A DNA stretch of 64,000 nucleotides from Sycobia sp. Sy_11 (taxonomy: Eukaryota; Arthropoda; Insecta; Hymenoptera; Epichrysomallidae), in NCBI GenBank assembly GCA_018907035.1, contig JACCIC010000015.1, positions 5,706,501-5,770,500 on the forward strand, given 5' to 3'. Positions 35,411 to 48,062 of the stretch are shown here, piece by piece (the first letter of the stretch is position 1; each line of letters starts with the position of its first letter). The notes beneath the pieces are model-generated. The model ran no database searches and was not told the DNA's origin. It saw nothing but the letters and a program-made list of their open reading frames with translations. A program made the translations under genes and the position numbers.

Positions 35411-37950
35411 CTTATATATTAAGTAATGCATATATATAATATATAATTACTTAATATAAGTAATGCAACAATACGTGTATATGTTAAAATCGTGTAATGT
35501 TTAACGAGGAAAACTCGTATTTGTCTTATAAGGTGATTAACAAAGTTGAGATAAAGCAAGCAGTGTCCTTAGATCTAATTCACGTCGTGTTTGACAAATA
35601 ATCCAACATGAAAAGGACACTCGTAAGGAACGCTCGTAAGGAAACAGCAAAAACATCAAATCGTAGAGAAAAATATAAACAAATTCACTGGCAATTCGTG
35701 TACTTTATATTAATTGTGCTTAAATTGAATTCTTAGGTTATATTATCAATAACTTTAAGCTTGTCGAATCAATTGTTTCCTGAGAATTTTCGATTTTAAA
35801 AATGAGAACTAAATTACTGATAAGCGCAATTACAAAGCCTTAGTATATTTTGAAGTAAAATTAAATTACGAACTAAATCACGCTGAAAAATTTAGTGCAA
35901 TTCTCTGTTTCTGAACAAACAGATTATCTATCTGTAAATACATCAAGATATTAAAGCTTGTTTGCAAAGAGATTTTGTAAAGGCGAATCTATTTGTACTC
36001 GAAATTTTTCCACGAAAATCAGACGTTATAAGAGGGAGTAAAATAGACAGTATGATAATAATTTATGTATCGCAGTATATGAAAGAATGAAAAATCATAA
36101 TATTTTCCTTTATACGTTTTCAATAATAACGCCACGCATTACGCCTGCAAGGAAGATTATAATTCTACATTTATTACCTCTGCGTATTTCGTTCGCACCG
36201 GGAGGGATGTGACATTGCATCGGGCACAATGTTGAATTTCGCTGCAATTTTCATTGATGTAAAAAAAATATTTTTAAATCCTCCTTGATAGAAGTGGCAC
36301 TTTTTGCCCTCGGCAACTTTTTTCCGAGCGCTTTATACTTTTACGAGATATTGAAGTTTCCTTTTTAAATAAAAAATATAGTACAACTTCAACGTAAAAT
36401 AGTTGAATTGAATTTTTTCCTGTTTTTTTTTTTTACAAAATAAAGTTTAAAGCTCTCCGAATGGGGGAAATTTTAATCGGAGATCTGTACGAAAAATATA
36501 TTTATTTTGATTGATGTTTATAAATAATCATTTTGTAACTTTGATGCTTCGTTGAAAAATCTTAAACTTCAAATGTTTTTTTTTCTCTTATTTTACATAC
36601 TTCATCAATTTGAAATATACAGAATTCTACTGCTTCGGTAAGTAAAATTTATAAATATGACAGTCGAACGAAATTCAAAATAAGCATAACGGCGCCGATT
36701 GGAATTGTTCAAATCCGATCATAGAATTAGTAAAAAATCACGCTGACTTTGTAATTTCTATACAGTTGAAAATACAGTGACGAAACGTTATTTAAACAGT
36801 TCGCGTGATTTATGTTAATGTTAATTCTATGGCCGATATAGGCAGGGAGACATACTCCAAGTATAATAAATCATCGTCATAAGTTTCATAAATCAGAGGA
36901 ATCGCTTTACAAATATTTTCCTATTTTAAGCCGACCTTAAACATGATAAAAACTCTACGATCGGTTTGAATTTAATTAATTCTCAATTTCTGTTTATTTC
37001 TACTAATTCCTCTCTACATTCTTTTCATAGATCAAAAATATGAGAAACGTGATTGTGTTAATTAAGTTTAACACTGAACTTTATAATAACAATGATTGTG
37101 CAAAGGAGTCTATGTAGACAATTAGTTTACCAATATAATTTTAAATTTAAAAAAAAAAAAAACAAATTTTACGTTAAAAATTCATTCCGAAATATAAAGT
37201 ATATAGATCTATTCCCTATTGATCGTTATTACTCTTTCTCTCGCTATCAGTGAAATACTTTTAAAGTAGTAAATTGATATTTAACAAATGTATCCTTTTG
37301 AAAACTTCCTCTATTTGAAATGATTTTCCAAATATGTAATGGAGAATCTTTAATTTTTCCCAGCAAGAAAGATAATTTATTGAAAGTTCTGACGAAACAT
37401 ATATTTTTATATCTTTTGATATGTTACACAATTACAATATTTTGAATTGCTGTATTATTAATTACTATAAAAAAAGTTTTGTTATAAAAATCGACTTTTT
37501 TTGTTAATTTAAATAATTTAAGTCCTTAAAAGTATAGAACAACATCAGTTCAAATGTAAATGTTGAATTGTACATTGTATGAAATCGCCGAAGTATATAC
37601 CATTTCACTAATATATAATAAAAAATAATTTTATTGTAAAAATAGCTTCAAACTCACGTCTAACTGAAAAGTAATGCATGTGAAGAAAAAAAATTGAACA
37701 TGAACATCATTTCAACCTCACAATCACAATCTTAAAATGCCTCTTCAGCCATTGCAACATAAAATATTATTCAACACTGAGTGTGAAACTTCATTATTCA
37801 ATTAATTATTTAATCCCCTTCGCTTTTCTGCGGTGTAAAATCTCTGACCAGGTAAATAATCAACTTCCACAGCAGTGATAAAACATTGGCAAAATTTTTA
37901 TTAGCTACAATCCGATTCGACAATAGTCCATTTGGCATGTTTTACCCCAC
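34511..37950. other. AT-rich non-coding stretch
   Basis: Contains a (TA)n tract at 34739-34776 and the palindromic repeat cluster at 35341-35464. No gene found. Confidence 0.6.
35341..35464. repeat. Cluster of three near-palindromic 19-21-mers around a (TA)n tract
   Basis: ATTACTTAATATAAGTAAT occurs at 35341-35359 and 35446-35464, with the variant ATTACTTATATATTAAGTAAT at 35407-35427. Each copy is close to its own reverse complement and is followed by GCA. A (TA)n tract of about 46 bases separates the first two. Confidence 0.85.
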
Positions 37951-38378
37951 CCATCCAGTGTTATGTTTCTCTTTCTGTGTTATATTCTTTCTCTGTCTCC
38001 CATTCTGTCTCTCCCTTTTACTTGCTTTAGATTTTTCTATCCCCGCAAAACCCTAGCAATGAACGAGCATCATCCTGTCACACCGCCACGCCTTTCCCGC
38101 TGCCCCTTTCCCTCGACCGCACGACAAAACCTGCGCGCGGAGCCGGCCAAAAGATCGCAAAGTGTAACCGTTCGAATTGACCAGCCACTCTACTCCAATT
38201 AATTAATCGAAGCTCCCAAATCTCCTCATCCCTCCGTTCCCCCCATTGCCTACTCCTTGTACACTCTCGCCGCTCCCATATCCCTCGGCGCTCCCTCATT
38301 AATTAACCGTGAACGCCAATTAGGCGTGCGGGGCTAGGGGAGCAACAGGTCGGCCGCCGCGCTATGACGGATAAACGG

Positions 38379-38438
<60 letters not shown>

Positions 38439-38700
38439 TCGATTGTCGTCCACTTCCGAAAGGGGAGTGAAAGACAAAGAGGATCGAGTGAGGCAACGAG
38501 CCGCGGATACATGAAAGAATCGGCTATAAGTCGCGCGCGGCGAGGAGTCCAAGCTGAATATATACAGACGGAGGAAGGGGACGCTCGGACCGATCAAATA
38601 TTTACGGAATTCTGCGGAAGGGGGGGGGAGTGGGTGCTTTGACGGTATCAACGATGAGCACCGCGATATTTGATCTGCGGGGCGGGGCCGTTACTCCCAC
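37951..38700. promoter_or_regulatory. GC/CT-rich island with a long (TA)n tract
   Basis: CT-rich then GC-rich sequence. The (TA)n at 38381-38434 interrupts it. Short frames on both strands are compositional. Confidence 0.3.
38381..38434. repeat. (TA)n microsatellite
   Basis: About 54 bases of TA dinucleotides. Confidence 0.95.
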
Positions 38701-40380
38701 TTTTCAAATCTCCTCGCATTCTCAATAACGTCGGTGACGTTAACAGTGCGCCAATGAGTCTTTTAGAATTCGACATTTCTACGCGACTCTTTTGTCTTTG
38801 CATATATATATATATATATACACGCCGAAGTCTCAATTACTAAAAGATTGAGCAGAAATTACATCAAATCTATGTGTGTACTATATAGAAACTTCTAATT
38901 TTCTGGATGCCAGTAGCATCCTTTTCTCAATAAAGTGATATGCCAAAAAGGAATATTTAAATTCGAATAATTGTCGATCCAAAAGAGAAATATGAACGAT
39001 GAGGTACTAATAATTTAATGTAAAATTTGTACAAATAAATCAAAATAATAAATAAAAAGCATTTTTCCCTTGGAAATTTACACTAAAATGATATAATGTA
39101 AAAAAAAGCGGAAGATATTTAAAAAATGTATATTAAAAATAATAAGCAAATAGAAGTAAATGTTAAAAGAAGTAATAAAAATATACATATTTAATATCAA
39201 TGATTAATGCATACAGATATAATTCACAGCTAGAGCTAGTGAAATTAATAATTTATTTTAAGCTATAAATGTTATAAACAAAAAGCGAAAAAAATCATAA
39301 ACCGATTGGCTTAACTTTTGAATGAAGTCATATATGCATTAATAACCGATGCGTCAAATTCAAAGTGAAATCATGTAGAATTCGTAACAAATAAAATGTA
39401 TTATATCAATTATAAATTATTTTTATGCTTCTTTTGTCGTAATCTCGAGAGTCCTTTTGATTTTTAATTTTTCAATTTCGATTTGTATTAAAAAACGTTA
39501 CTTATAAAAATATCGTATTTAGTCAGTCTTCAACAATGGGAAAGAATCTTTTCAGAATTTTTAAGGATAATGTTCTTCTCAGATTCGTTGTATCGCTTGA
39601 AAAATATTTAAAATATGTCGTTCTAATATTGTGCAACAATTTCTAATTTAACCGATTCTCGCGCAAAATTTAGAATAGGGCATTAAACCGGAAACTTTCT
39701 TGAAAAAGAAATTTCATTATTTATATTGAATTGTGCACGCGCGCGCATGCGCTCGTGTGTGTAAATGCGTTTATATGATGAATGAGTAAATTTCTGTGTT
39801 TGAAGTATAATATTTATATTTTTTTCTATTATTATTGAAATCATTATTGGCACTATTACTCGGATTTCATTATAGTCAATGTTTTAATGAGCCGACCTAT
39901 CAAATATAATCGAGTCAAATCTTTTTTTTCAAATCTTCAAAATTCAAATTTTCAAATTTCTGTAAATTTGGTCATTATCATTACTCAACATCGAGCATTG
40001 CTTTATCTATTTCGGATAAAATCAAAAAGTAAGAGATGACGCACTTTGCTTTACTCTGCCTATGAAAAGAAGATTTATGATTTTGAAAGTGGATCATTAA
40101 AAATTTACGTATAATAATGCACCAGTCGTGAACTAGTAACGTATTACATATGACAAAAGGACAATAGAAAAAACTTCAGAATTAATCTTTCTTCTGAAAA
40201 TCTGAGAGAGAAGTCTAAAAAGGTAATCCTCATCTCATTTCACGTATTTACAAATAGATTTTCATCGTCTCGCTTTCAAGATGTGTTTTATCGAACGAAT
40301 AAAGATAAATTTGTTTTTTCACCCTTCGCTGTTTTCAATTAATTAATGTGAAATAGTTTATCGAACAAACTATTAGTCAT
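38701..40380. other. AT-rich non-coding stretch
   Basis: A short (TA)n at about 38801-38820 and a short alternating GC/TG patch at about 39736-39762. No gene found. Confidence 0.55.
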
Positions 40381-40840
40381 TTAGCGGCGCCTCGGCCATA
40401 TGCTTCCCACTGGCCAATGTGAAAATTAACTGAACACGGCGCAGAACCCGGCCCGTCTGACCAAACACGCGACTCGTCTACTTACGACGACCCCTTTGGC
40501 TCAATGCTAACATTATTCCTCGCTATCGTCGACCACGGGAACTATTGTCCCCGAGGCCCTCGCTCCTAAACGATGAAAGTACAATATTTATCATCGATTT
40601 ACAAACCGCCCCTGCCCCCATCGCTCCCGTACCACAGTGTCTTCGAACTCTCCCTCTACGTCACTCGTGCAGGTTTCTCTCGAACCGTGCGCACGGCCGC
40701 GCGCTATTACCGATGCCGCTGCTCCTCCCATCCCTCCCCCCCCGTTCTGCGCACATATAGACTTCGCGGGTTGGCGGCGCGGCGGGGCGAGGGGAGTGGG
40801 GGCCATTTCGAAACCACCAGATGGTGTAAATTAAATTGCA
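40381..40840. promoter_or_regulatory. GC-rich island
   Basis: GC-rich with overlapping frames of 65-96 codons on both strands and C runs. No domain recognised. Confidence 0.3.
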
Positions 40841-41722
40841 ACTCCCAACTTGCCTTCGAGTAATTTTCTTAAATGCACATATAATACAGTTTATAAAGTC
40901 GCATAACAGCGGGACGATATATTTCATCTGGGCGCGTATCTGTGTGTCTGTGTATATGTGCGCGCTCGCGCGAGAATTAAGATTTTACCGTTAAAGAGGA
41001 TAATCGATTTAAATTCGGAATTTACAACTAGAAGCGAGAATTGAATGAAATATATATATATGGAATCGGTGCAGTCGTGACGGGTGAATCATTCAACGAG
41101 TTGTCGCGTTGATCGAATTATTCTTTCATTTTCAATTTCCAACGTAACATCTATCAAATTTCCAAAAATTAGATCAAAGGAAATTTTTAATTGATGAAAA
41201 TAACGTTAATGCGATGAAAATAAAAAAAAAAAAAAGATGCGTGGAAAATTTTAAAATGAAAAATATTTCCGGCTTCGACAAAGTTAATTGTCGACAAAAA
41301 GAAAATTCTCGTACAAATTACGCATTTCTTTGATAAATATAACCGAGTCTTTTCAATTATCAGCATACCATATGTACTCATCGCTTTTATATTCCGGAGT
41401 AAACAGTAGGTACACTTAACGTAATGTAAAAAACTATTTGAAATATACGCGAAGCACGAACAAATTTATTTGAATCTCTTGAACCTAAAATGCAAGTCAC
41501 GAATAACGACCGCGCTTTAATAACACAAAAAAATGAATTTCTTATCTATAAAGCGATGTAATAAAATTAGTCCCATCAGTCGAAAAAATTTATACAGTTT
41601 ATTTTGCCCCTATTGTATTTATCATGTCCAAATGATTTATTATCTAATCTCTTTCTTTATTAATGTTGTATAATCAATGTGTAATCATATAAATTTTAGT
41701 TTCTTTTATTTCTAATATATAT

Positions 41723-41768
<46 letters not shown>
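40841..41768. other. AT-rich non-coding stretch
   Basis: Ends in a (TA)n tract (41731-41768) that also provides the TA target next to the MITE. Nothing else seen. Confidence 0.55.
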
Positions 41769-41770
<2 letters not shown>

Positions 41771-41985
41771 GGGTGTTCCAGTATGAATTAGACAGGTTAC
41801 CATGACTGTATAGATTGTTGAAATATAAATACAATAATAAAAATAACTTTAAGTAACTTTTTGTTAGTTTTCGATTTTTTAACCAATATTTAAAAAGTTA
41901 CTTGAAGTTAATTTTCTAATTGCATTTCAATTTCTAGAATCTATACAGATATGTTAATCTGTCTAATTAATTCTAGGACACCCGG
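41769..41985. mobile_element. 217 bp palindromic MITE with CCGGGTGT ends
   Basis: The left end is CCGGGTGTTCCAGTATGAAT. The reverse complement of the right end is CCGGGTGTCCTAGAATTAAT. The arms continue as imperfect inverted copies (TTAGACAG.TTA, CTGTATAGATT.T, ACTT.AAGTAACTTTT) for about 95 bases each. TA lies directly outside both ends, as for Tc1/mariner-type insertion. It has no coding capacity and was inserted in or beside a (TA)n tract. Confidence 0.85.
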
Positions 41986-42457
41986 TATATATATAGTGGA
42001 TATAGTACAGACGATGATTTCGCGCTTTATCGGTTTTCTGTTGTTATTCTTCTACAATCCATAGTGACAATTGGGAATTAAAGAACGTTTCTATGTACAT
42101 ACTTACATATTGAAAATAATGAAAACTAATATGCATTTTATATCGGTCTTACAGTTAAGAATGAAAAATGGACAAAAATGAATAAAAATTAAATTACAAG
42201 AGAACGAATAAAAACGTCGAACGGAATTTTGCAACTTATGTTGATAAAATTTGCAATATCTCCAGTCCAAATAAATATTTTTGAATTTTAGAACTTCAAA
42301 CTGCTTTCTAGACATCAATGTATCAAATAATTAAATTGCTAACGTGATTTTTCTGTTACTATTACGACAAATCGTTCTTAATATTTTTTTCAACGGCCAA
42401 AATATAGGTTTCAAATTGAGTATAGTAGTAAGTAATTTTTTTAGCGATTCTTGGACT
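41986..42457. other. AT-rich non-coding stretch
   Basis: No supported feature. A 71-codon minus frame (42103-42318) has no recognisable motif. Confidence 0.5.
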
Positions 42458-42598
42458 TCATGCAAGCTTTTCATCATGCACGTCTATACGTCCCTTGTAA
42501 AAATCTGTGCGACATACACTCGTACAGCTTTCACTATAAATATTCATCAATTCACTGTGAATTTGATTGGTAGCTCCATGATTTTCGTGCTCGTACTG
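42458..42598 (-). pseudogene. Remnant of a mariner-type transposase N-terminus
   Basis: On the minus strand one frame reads NQIHSELMNIYSES, then a weak VCRTDF, then YKGRIDVHDEKLA and a stop. Mariner transposases have the same order at the end of their helix-turn-helix region: a helix like IHxELxxVYGE, then FKxGRxxVHDE. The stop and the lack of a recognisable continuation show it is decayed. It borders an inverted-repeat block that may belong to the same insertion. Confidence 0.45.
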
Positions 42599-42652
42599 CT
42601 GAAAAAACTATTCTTGGCGACCAAAACCAATTCCATGATTACCGATAGAAGC

Positions 42653-42909
42653 TAGTGCTTCACCAATATCAAGACCAGATTTTATAAAATATCGTCTTGG
42701 TGGCGAATAAGTATCGTCAATTAAATTATGATCTTGGTTTTGTACATACAAAACCAAGATATGCAAGGCGATATTTCACTAAATCTGATCTTGGTCTTGT
42801 TATTGGTGAAGCACTGCTAATTCCGATGTCAAAATCGAGGATACTTATTCGACACCAGGACCGATATTTTATTAAATCTGGTCTTCGTCTTGGCATTGGT
42901 GAAGCACTA
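42653..42909. repeat. Nested inverted repeat, three copies of one unit
   Basis: A unit beginning GTGCTTCACCAAT(A/G) and containing CAAGACCAGATTTTATAAAA and TATCG occurs once on the plus strand from 42653 and twice on the minus strand (about 42740-42815 and 42838-42909). A near-perfect hairpin centred at 42745 (GATCTTGGTTTTGTA facing TACAAAACCAAGAT, 42730-42760) joins the first two. The right edge continues CTAACCTAACCT. The origin is unknown; a transposon end or a duplicated fold-back is likely. Confidence 0.75.
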
Positions 42910-43310
42910 ACCTAACCTGAAACTATGATCATCTCAAGTCCGCTAGATGGCGTCTGAGAGAAACTCCAAACTAAGGAAACTTACTTTTTGAATGTCCCTC
43001 CTAATTATATTGGATATTTTTTACAAGATAACAAGTAAAGTTATATGCAGACTAGATTATCATCCACGTAATCAATAGAGCGAACAATTTTTTTATTCAA
43101 CAGATGATTAACAGTGAATTAAAGGCGTACTACCTTTAGAAATACTGATCCAAGGTATACAAGCGCATGTTTCATTGCTTCAGAGAATCATATTTGTCCT
43201 TTACGTGTATGTTAAATATTCGAGTAATTGTTATACTACATTCTTTATAAATGATAATTTATTGTTAATTATTGCTTTATTCGACGTCAATAATAACGAA
43301 ACTAAAATTC
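42910..43310. other. AT-rich non-coding stretch
   Basis: No feature seen. Confidence 0.5.
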
Positions 43311-44420
43311 ATCCAATTATCAACCGACGAGCGGTGCCTCGAAGTCGAAACAGGGATTTGTCATCGAGCGCTCGCTGACTCTCGAACACCCCACCCCTTC
43401 TTCTCCAATCCTCCCACTCCCACGCTCACAAGCCCAGGCCGGTTATCCGAACCACGAGGAAGGTCGGCGCGGCTCCGAATCTCCGTTAACGCTCCGCGAA
43501 CGCATTAAAGAAAGCCTCGAATTCACCGTTACAACGGAACTTAATCTATACGGCCGGTGACGTTCGGTTGGCGGAGGCGTGGAAGAGGGCTTCGAGGGGG
43601 GCGGAGGGGGTAGTGGTGCTGAGCGGCGATGCGCGCAACGCCCCGCGGCGCGTATCTGTTCACGCGCCGCCGCGGAATAGCTCCCTCGGCCGTGTGCGAG
43701 CTCGCGTCTATATCAACGCCGCGCCGGTTCGTCACGCAAATTTCCGGTTCAGCTCTCGGACATAAAGCACTCGTTAAACGTTATCAAACGGTCCTCCGCG
43801 CTCTCCTCTCCCTCGCGCCTCCTCGCGCCATCCTCGCGCGGCCCTCCTCGCTCTTCCCTCGATTCTTGTCCCACTTAGCCTCCCCTCCCCCCCCCATCCA
43901 GCCACCTCGCTCGCCTTCGCATCAATTGCAAGCGCTAAAGCTTTAACGATCCCGGGCAATCGCTCGGCGAGTATAAGCTCTCTGAGCCGGCGATAAAGTT
44001 GTGTACCGGGGAACGAGTGTTGCGCTTCAAAATCGAAAGAGCCCTCGACGCTTGTACACCGGGAGAAAGAGGGTCGAACGGGGGGAGGGGAGGGGGGAGC
44101 ACGATGTTTAGCCGAGTCAGCTGTTCTTCCAGCAAAGTTTCCTTATTTACCGGCTTCGAGAGCTTCATTAATCTACCTCGCGGGCGCGGCGTCTCGCGCG
44201 AGATGACCGCGCGGTTTTCACTCCCCCCCCTCCACACCCCCTCAACTTTTATATTAACCCGGAAGGCGCGTCCAGCAGTCAAGCGGAAACGCAGTAATTT
44301 ATGGGAGGAGCCGGGCAGAAAAAAGGGAAACGCTGTGAATCGTGATTTAGCGCTCATCAATGCTTTCGTATATAACGGCGGATATGCCCGTTAATGCGAT
44401 TAATTAATTGTACAGTGCAT
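43311..44420. promoter_or_regulatory. CpG-rich island
   Basis: CpG-rich for about 1.1 kb with frames up to 141 codons on both strands, all of Arg/Ala/Pro-rich compositional character. No exon supported. One of the longer islands and a candidate promoter or enhancer. Confidence 0.35.
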
Positions 44421-45640
44421 AGAGGTGACTGAGAAATAATGGGAGGGATGCCCATAAGTTTTTATTGACAGTACAGATCTGTGAATCGTACAGATCTGTG
44501 GAATTTGAATTAAATCATGATAGAAGGAGGAATGGAACTTTTTTCATGTAATCTTGAAATAATAATGCGGTTATAAATATGAATTTTTACAGAACTGTAT
44601 GATATACCTAATAAAAAAATTCATTGGAAATCAATAATTATATAAACTTTTCAAGTATTATGACATTGTCTTCTTATTGACTGAATCTGAAGTAACGTAA
44701 ATATTTACAAACAAATTGTTGTTTTATATAGAAATAGTATGATGGGTTTGTTGCTGTCAATAGAAAGTATGATCAGATACAACAGTTTTACATTGGAGCT
44801 TTTACAAAATGTTCAAAAAAAATTATATGGAGGGAAATAGTCAATTCAGAATGTTTAAAAAGTTGCTTTTTTATTAACTGGAATTTAAAAATAAGAGAAA
44901 GAGAAGTTGGATTGTGTAGTGGATGATGGACAGAAACAACAAAAAGATCTGTAGATACTTATTATTAACACGACATTTACATAAATATTCTAAAAATAAA
45001 TTATTAAGAAAAATATTACTATTCACATACGATTTTATTATAAATAAAATAAAACATTATAAAGAAACAAAATTAACGAGACTTACATAAATATTTACAT
45101 ATATAAAATTTTATTTATTATTAACATTATTCAATGAAATCAGAAAACATTATTTTACTTTTTCAATGTTATATTTAAATTTTAGAAAAAATACACGAAA
45201 GTACTTGAATGACAATGATCTTCAGAAGAATAACAATTAGTATTTGTATCTAGACGTCGAACAAGGTTATACAAATTTTCTTCTTTCTAATTATTTTGTC
45301 GCACTTGCACAAAAACTTTGCATTATTATTAGACAGTACGTGAAAGCACAATCGACAATATCGAGAAAGCTTGAATTTCAAAGTTTCTAATTCTGGATTA
45401 TACATTTTATCAATAAATCTATATAGCGTGCATGCAGCTATCCAGCCTGGTGGCACTCGCTGACGTCATCATCCGACAGATCAGACGATCCCTCGATTCA
45501 GCGTGGTTCTTGTTGAATTGAAAATGCTACGATTTTTAAATATTATTTACCATTTTATCGACAAAAAGAATTTACTCGCAATATTTTTGAGTATACAAAC
45601 TATAAGATATAGGCGTCATCGAAACTGGCTTAAGCATCCA
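44421..45640. other. AT-rich non-coding stretch
   Basis: TACAGATCTGTG appears twice (44472-44483 and 44489-44500), each containing the palindrome ACAGATCTGT. No gene found. Confidence 0.55.
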
Positions 45641-46200
45641 AATTAGACGAAGAACCCAAATAACCCTGGCCGTTTTTGAATCAGGAACGAACTGAATTCC
45701 CCGCGGACGTACAAAAAACTGCGTGGCTCGTTATTTTTTTCCTCCCGCATTCTCGACGCCGGCGACAATCCCGCGTGTCTTGAACAACGACTCTTCGAGT
45801 TCAACGGCAATTATGATGCACAAGACGCGGGGATTCGTCGCGGGGCGCCGGGCCACGCGGCGCGAAACGTGCGTCGCGCGTTTGACGGATGAGGCGCGGT
45901 GCTCTCCTCCTGTTACGCCCCTCCCCCCCTCCCGGCCAAACCCAGAGGGGGCAAAGTTTATAATTGAGAAATTTTCCAGTGTCCCGCGTCCCGGTCGCGC
46001 TTATTATATGAACTACTCTCTCTCTCTCTATCTCTATCTCTCTTACCGCCATAACTCTTGCGCAGGCTGGAGGACGACGAGGTAAATGGCGACGACAATG
46101 GGACGCGCGTGCGCGTCCCGCTTCGCGAATCCGAGCGCGTTGTACAAGTTGTTGGAGGGGCTGGGGGGGGGATATACGTTGTACCAACTATATGACGCGT
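45641..46200. promoter_or_regulatory. GC-rich island
   Basis: CpG-rich with a short CT tract near 46015-46042. Frames on both strands (up to 128 codons) are compositional. Confidence 0.3.
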
Positions 46201-47227
46201 ATTAGATTATTCTTTGGTAATCTTGTTCTGCATTATTTGTACGAACGACGATTTCTTGATCGCCGTGAAAAATACTAACTACGAATTGAATTGTTCGGAA
46301 TGTGACGGTGGAATGCGTTCGAATAATGGGCAATAGTCTTATATAAGCATTTGTTTATCCTTTTAATAACAAGAATGCACATGTATAATCAATCGGCGAA
46401 CATCTTCGAAAAGTATTTAAAAAGAATTCGGACCTATGGATTCTTACTTGAAACATACTCTAATCGAATTTCAAATGCGTTGAAAGCGAACAACCCCGTA
46501 ATGGGACTATAGGATCATGACATGTCCGCGACGTTTGCCTAGCAGCGATCGTGCGCCAGGCATTGCTGAAAAACTCGTGCATTAAACGATAGATGCGATA
46601 ATCGCTTTTCAAAAAATAAAGCACGTCAAATTTACGTAACGTGACAAATGGATATTTCATTTAATCGGTCGATAAAAATGTTTATTAATCGCAGCCTTGC
46701 AGCGACGATGCGCGGTCAGATCCACACTCGCTGCTGATCTGTCGCGATGATGCGCAGGGATCGAAACGCGCAAATCACTTTTGGCAGATTTTTCTGCCCG
46801 GAACGTATTCAGGGGCATGCTTCTGAAGGCAGCCAATGACATTCCGATACAATTTTCTTTAAAAAAAGTAAATAAAGCAATAAAGTAAAGCCTTTCGCGT
46901 ATGCTGTTTGGCCGGCGCGTAATTCGATATTTTCAGCACAATATCACAATTTTGTGTATATACTTATGCTCACTGTGACAGATCAAATTTCATAGCATTT
47001 TTAACACTTTTCTCAAAAATGTCGTAAAGGATCGATATTACGAAGTTAGTAAAAAATACGAACCTTTGAAGTTGCAAACTATATATATATATGATTATCA
47101 AAAATAGCACAAGTTCCAGACATAACATGTGGATAAACATTACCTATTTGAAGATTATGAACGTATTATAAAATTAACTAATATTAAATTAGTACTATCT
47201 ACATGAATTTATTACATATTCAACATT

Positions 47228-47280
<53 letters not shown>

Positions 47281-47401
47281 TTTTCCTTATAGCAGAACAA
47301 ACTGCTCTAATGTCGAACGTATACTACTCTACTGAATTAGTTACTAGTATATTATAATTTACAATTGTCATAACGTTAACATAATCAAGTTAGTCGTACT
47401 G
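46201..47401. other. AT-rich non-coding stretch
   Basis: A (TA)n tract is at 47231-47274. No gene found. Confidence 0.55.
47231..47274. repeat. (TA)n microsatellite
   Basis: About 44 bases of TA dinucleotides. Confidence 0.95.
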
Positions 47402-47587
47402 TTAATTAAACATTTGATACCGGGGACCACTGATTGCCCAGGGCTCTTCCGAGTCTGCATATAGCACCCTCAAAGATTCACCAGTACCATCGATCCGTGT
47501 GCCATCGGAGCATTTCTTATGGATGACCCCGGCGTATCCCGAATTGAGCGTCCTATATCTACCGGCTCGCTCTTCGATTATGCCAGT
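47402..47587 (-). CDS. Candidate terminal exon of an unrecognised gene
   Basis: An island of balanced composition in AT-rich DNA. On the minus strand an acceptor GTTATTGTAG| (47588-47590) is followed by 61 open codons and a TAA at 47402-47404. The product looks like a folded protein: RAGRYRTLNSGYAGVIHKKC, then SDGTRIDGTGESLRVLYADS and EEPWAISGPRYQMFN. I do not recognise it. The plus strand is also open over this stretch (...PAYPELSVLYLPARSS...), so the strand is not certain. The candidate exon at 48063-48244 is on the same strand just upstream, but the best splice sites of the two do not join in frame (phase 2 against phase 0). Confidence 0.35.
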   Translation of the reverse strand, partial: TGIIEERAGRYRTLNSGYAGVIHKKCSDGTRIDGTGESLRVLYADSEEPWAISGPRYQMFN

Positions 47588-47912
47588 CTACAATAACGAC
47601 GACCGTAATGGTCTACGTTACCGTTTTAAAATGTTTGGATAATAATACTATAGGCTTACCATATGCATTTGAGAATATGTTCCTAAATTATAAATTGATA
47701 TAATACAAGACATCAGGATAGAATATTAGGAGATCATTAGAGAATCAGCCATGTAAGCGAAAAACTGAGAATTGTATTTACGCTTGTGAGAGCTAGAATT
47801 ATAAATGAAAATTGTCCTAATATCAATGACAGTGAGTAGGGGCTGAAAGGAAAAATCTCGCTTCGCTATGCCCTACCTCGATGTAGTTTTATTATTTTGG
47901 AGAATGAGTTTG

Positions 47913-47920
47913 TATAAAAG
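47913..47920 (+). promoter_or_regulatory. TATA-like box TATAAAAG
   Basis: GTATAAAAGTGCGC on the plus strand, in a stretch of mixed composition. No plus-strand gene downstream could be supported, so it may be a chance match. Confidence 0.2.
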
Positions 47921-48062
47921 TGCGCAGATAAGGCGTTGCACAGAAAGATTCTAGAAGCTAACCGGGTGTCGTTAATGGCAACGAAGTACGAATAGAGGAG
48001 ACGGCAAAATGCTCGAGATGCTTTTTTTTCAGTTGTTTTAATTACACTTTTATGCAGCTTAC

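Noticed and set aside
42906..42920. Interstitial telomeric repeat (CTAACCTAACCT)
   Set aside because: Only two units of the insect TTAGG repeat; can occur by chance.
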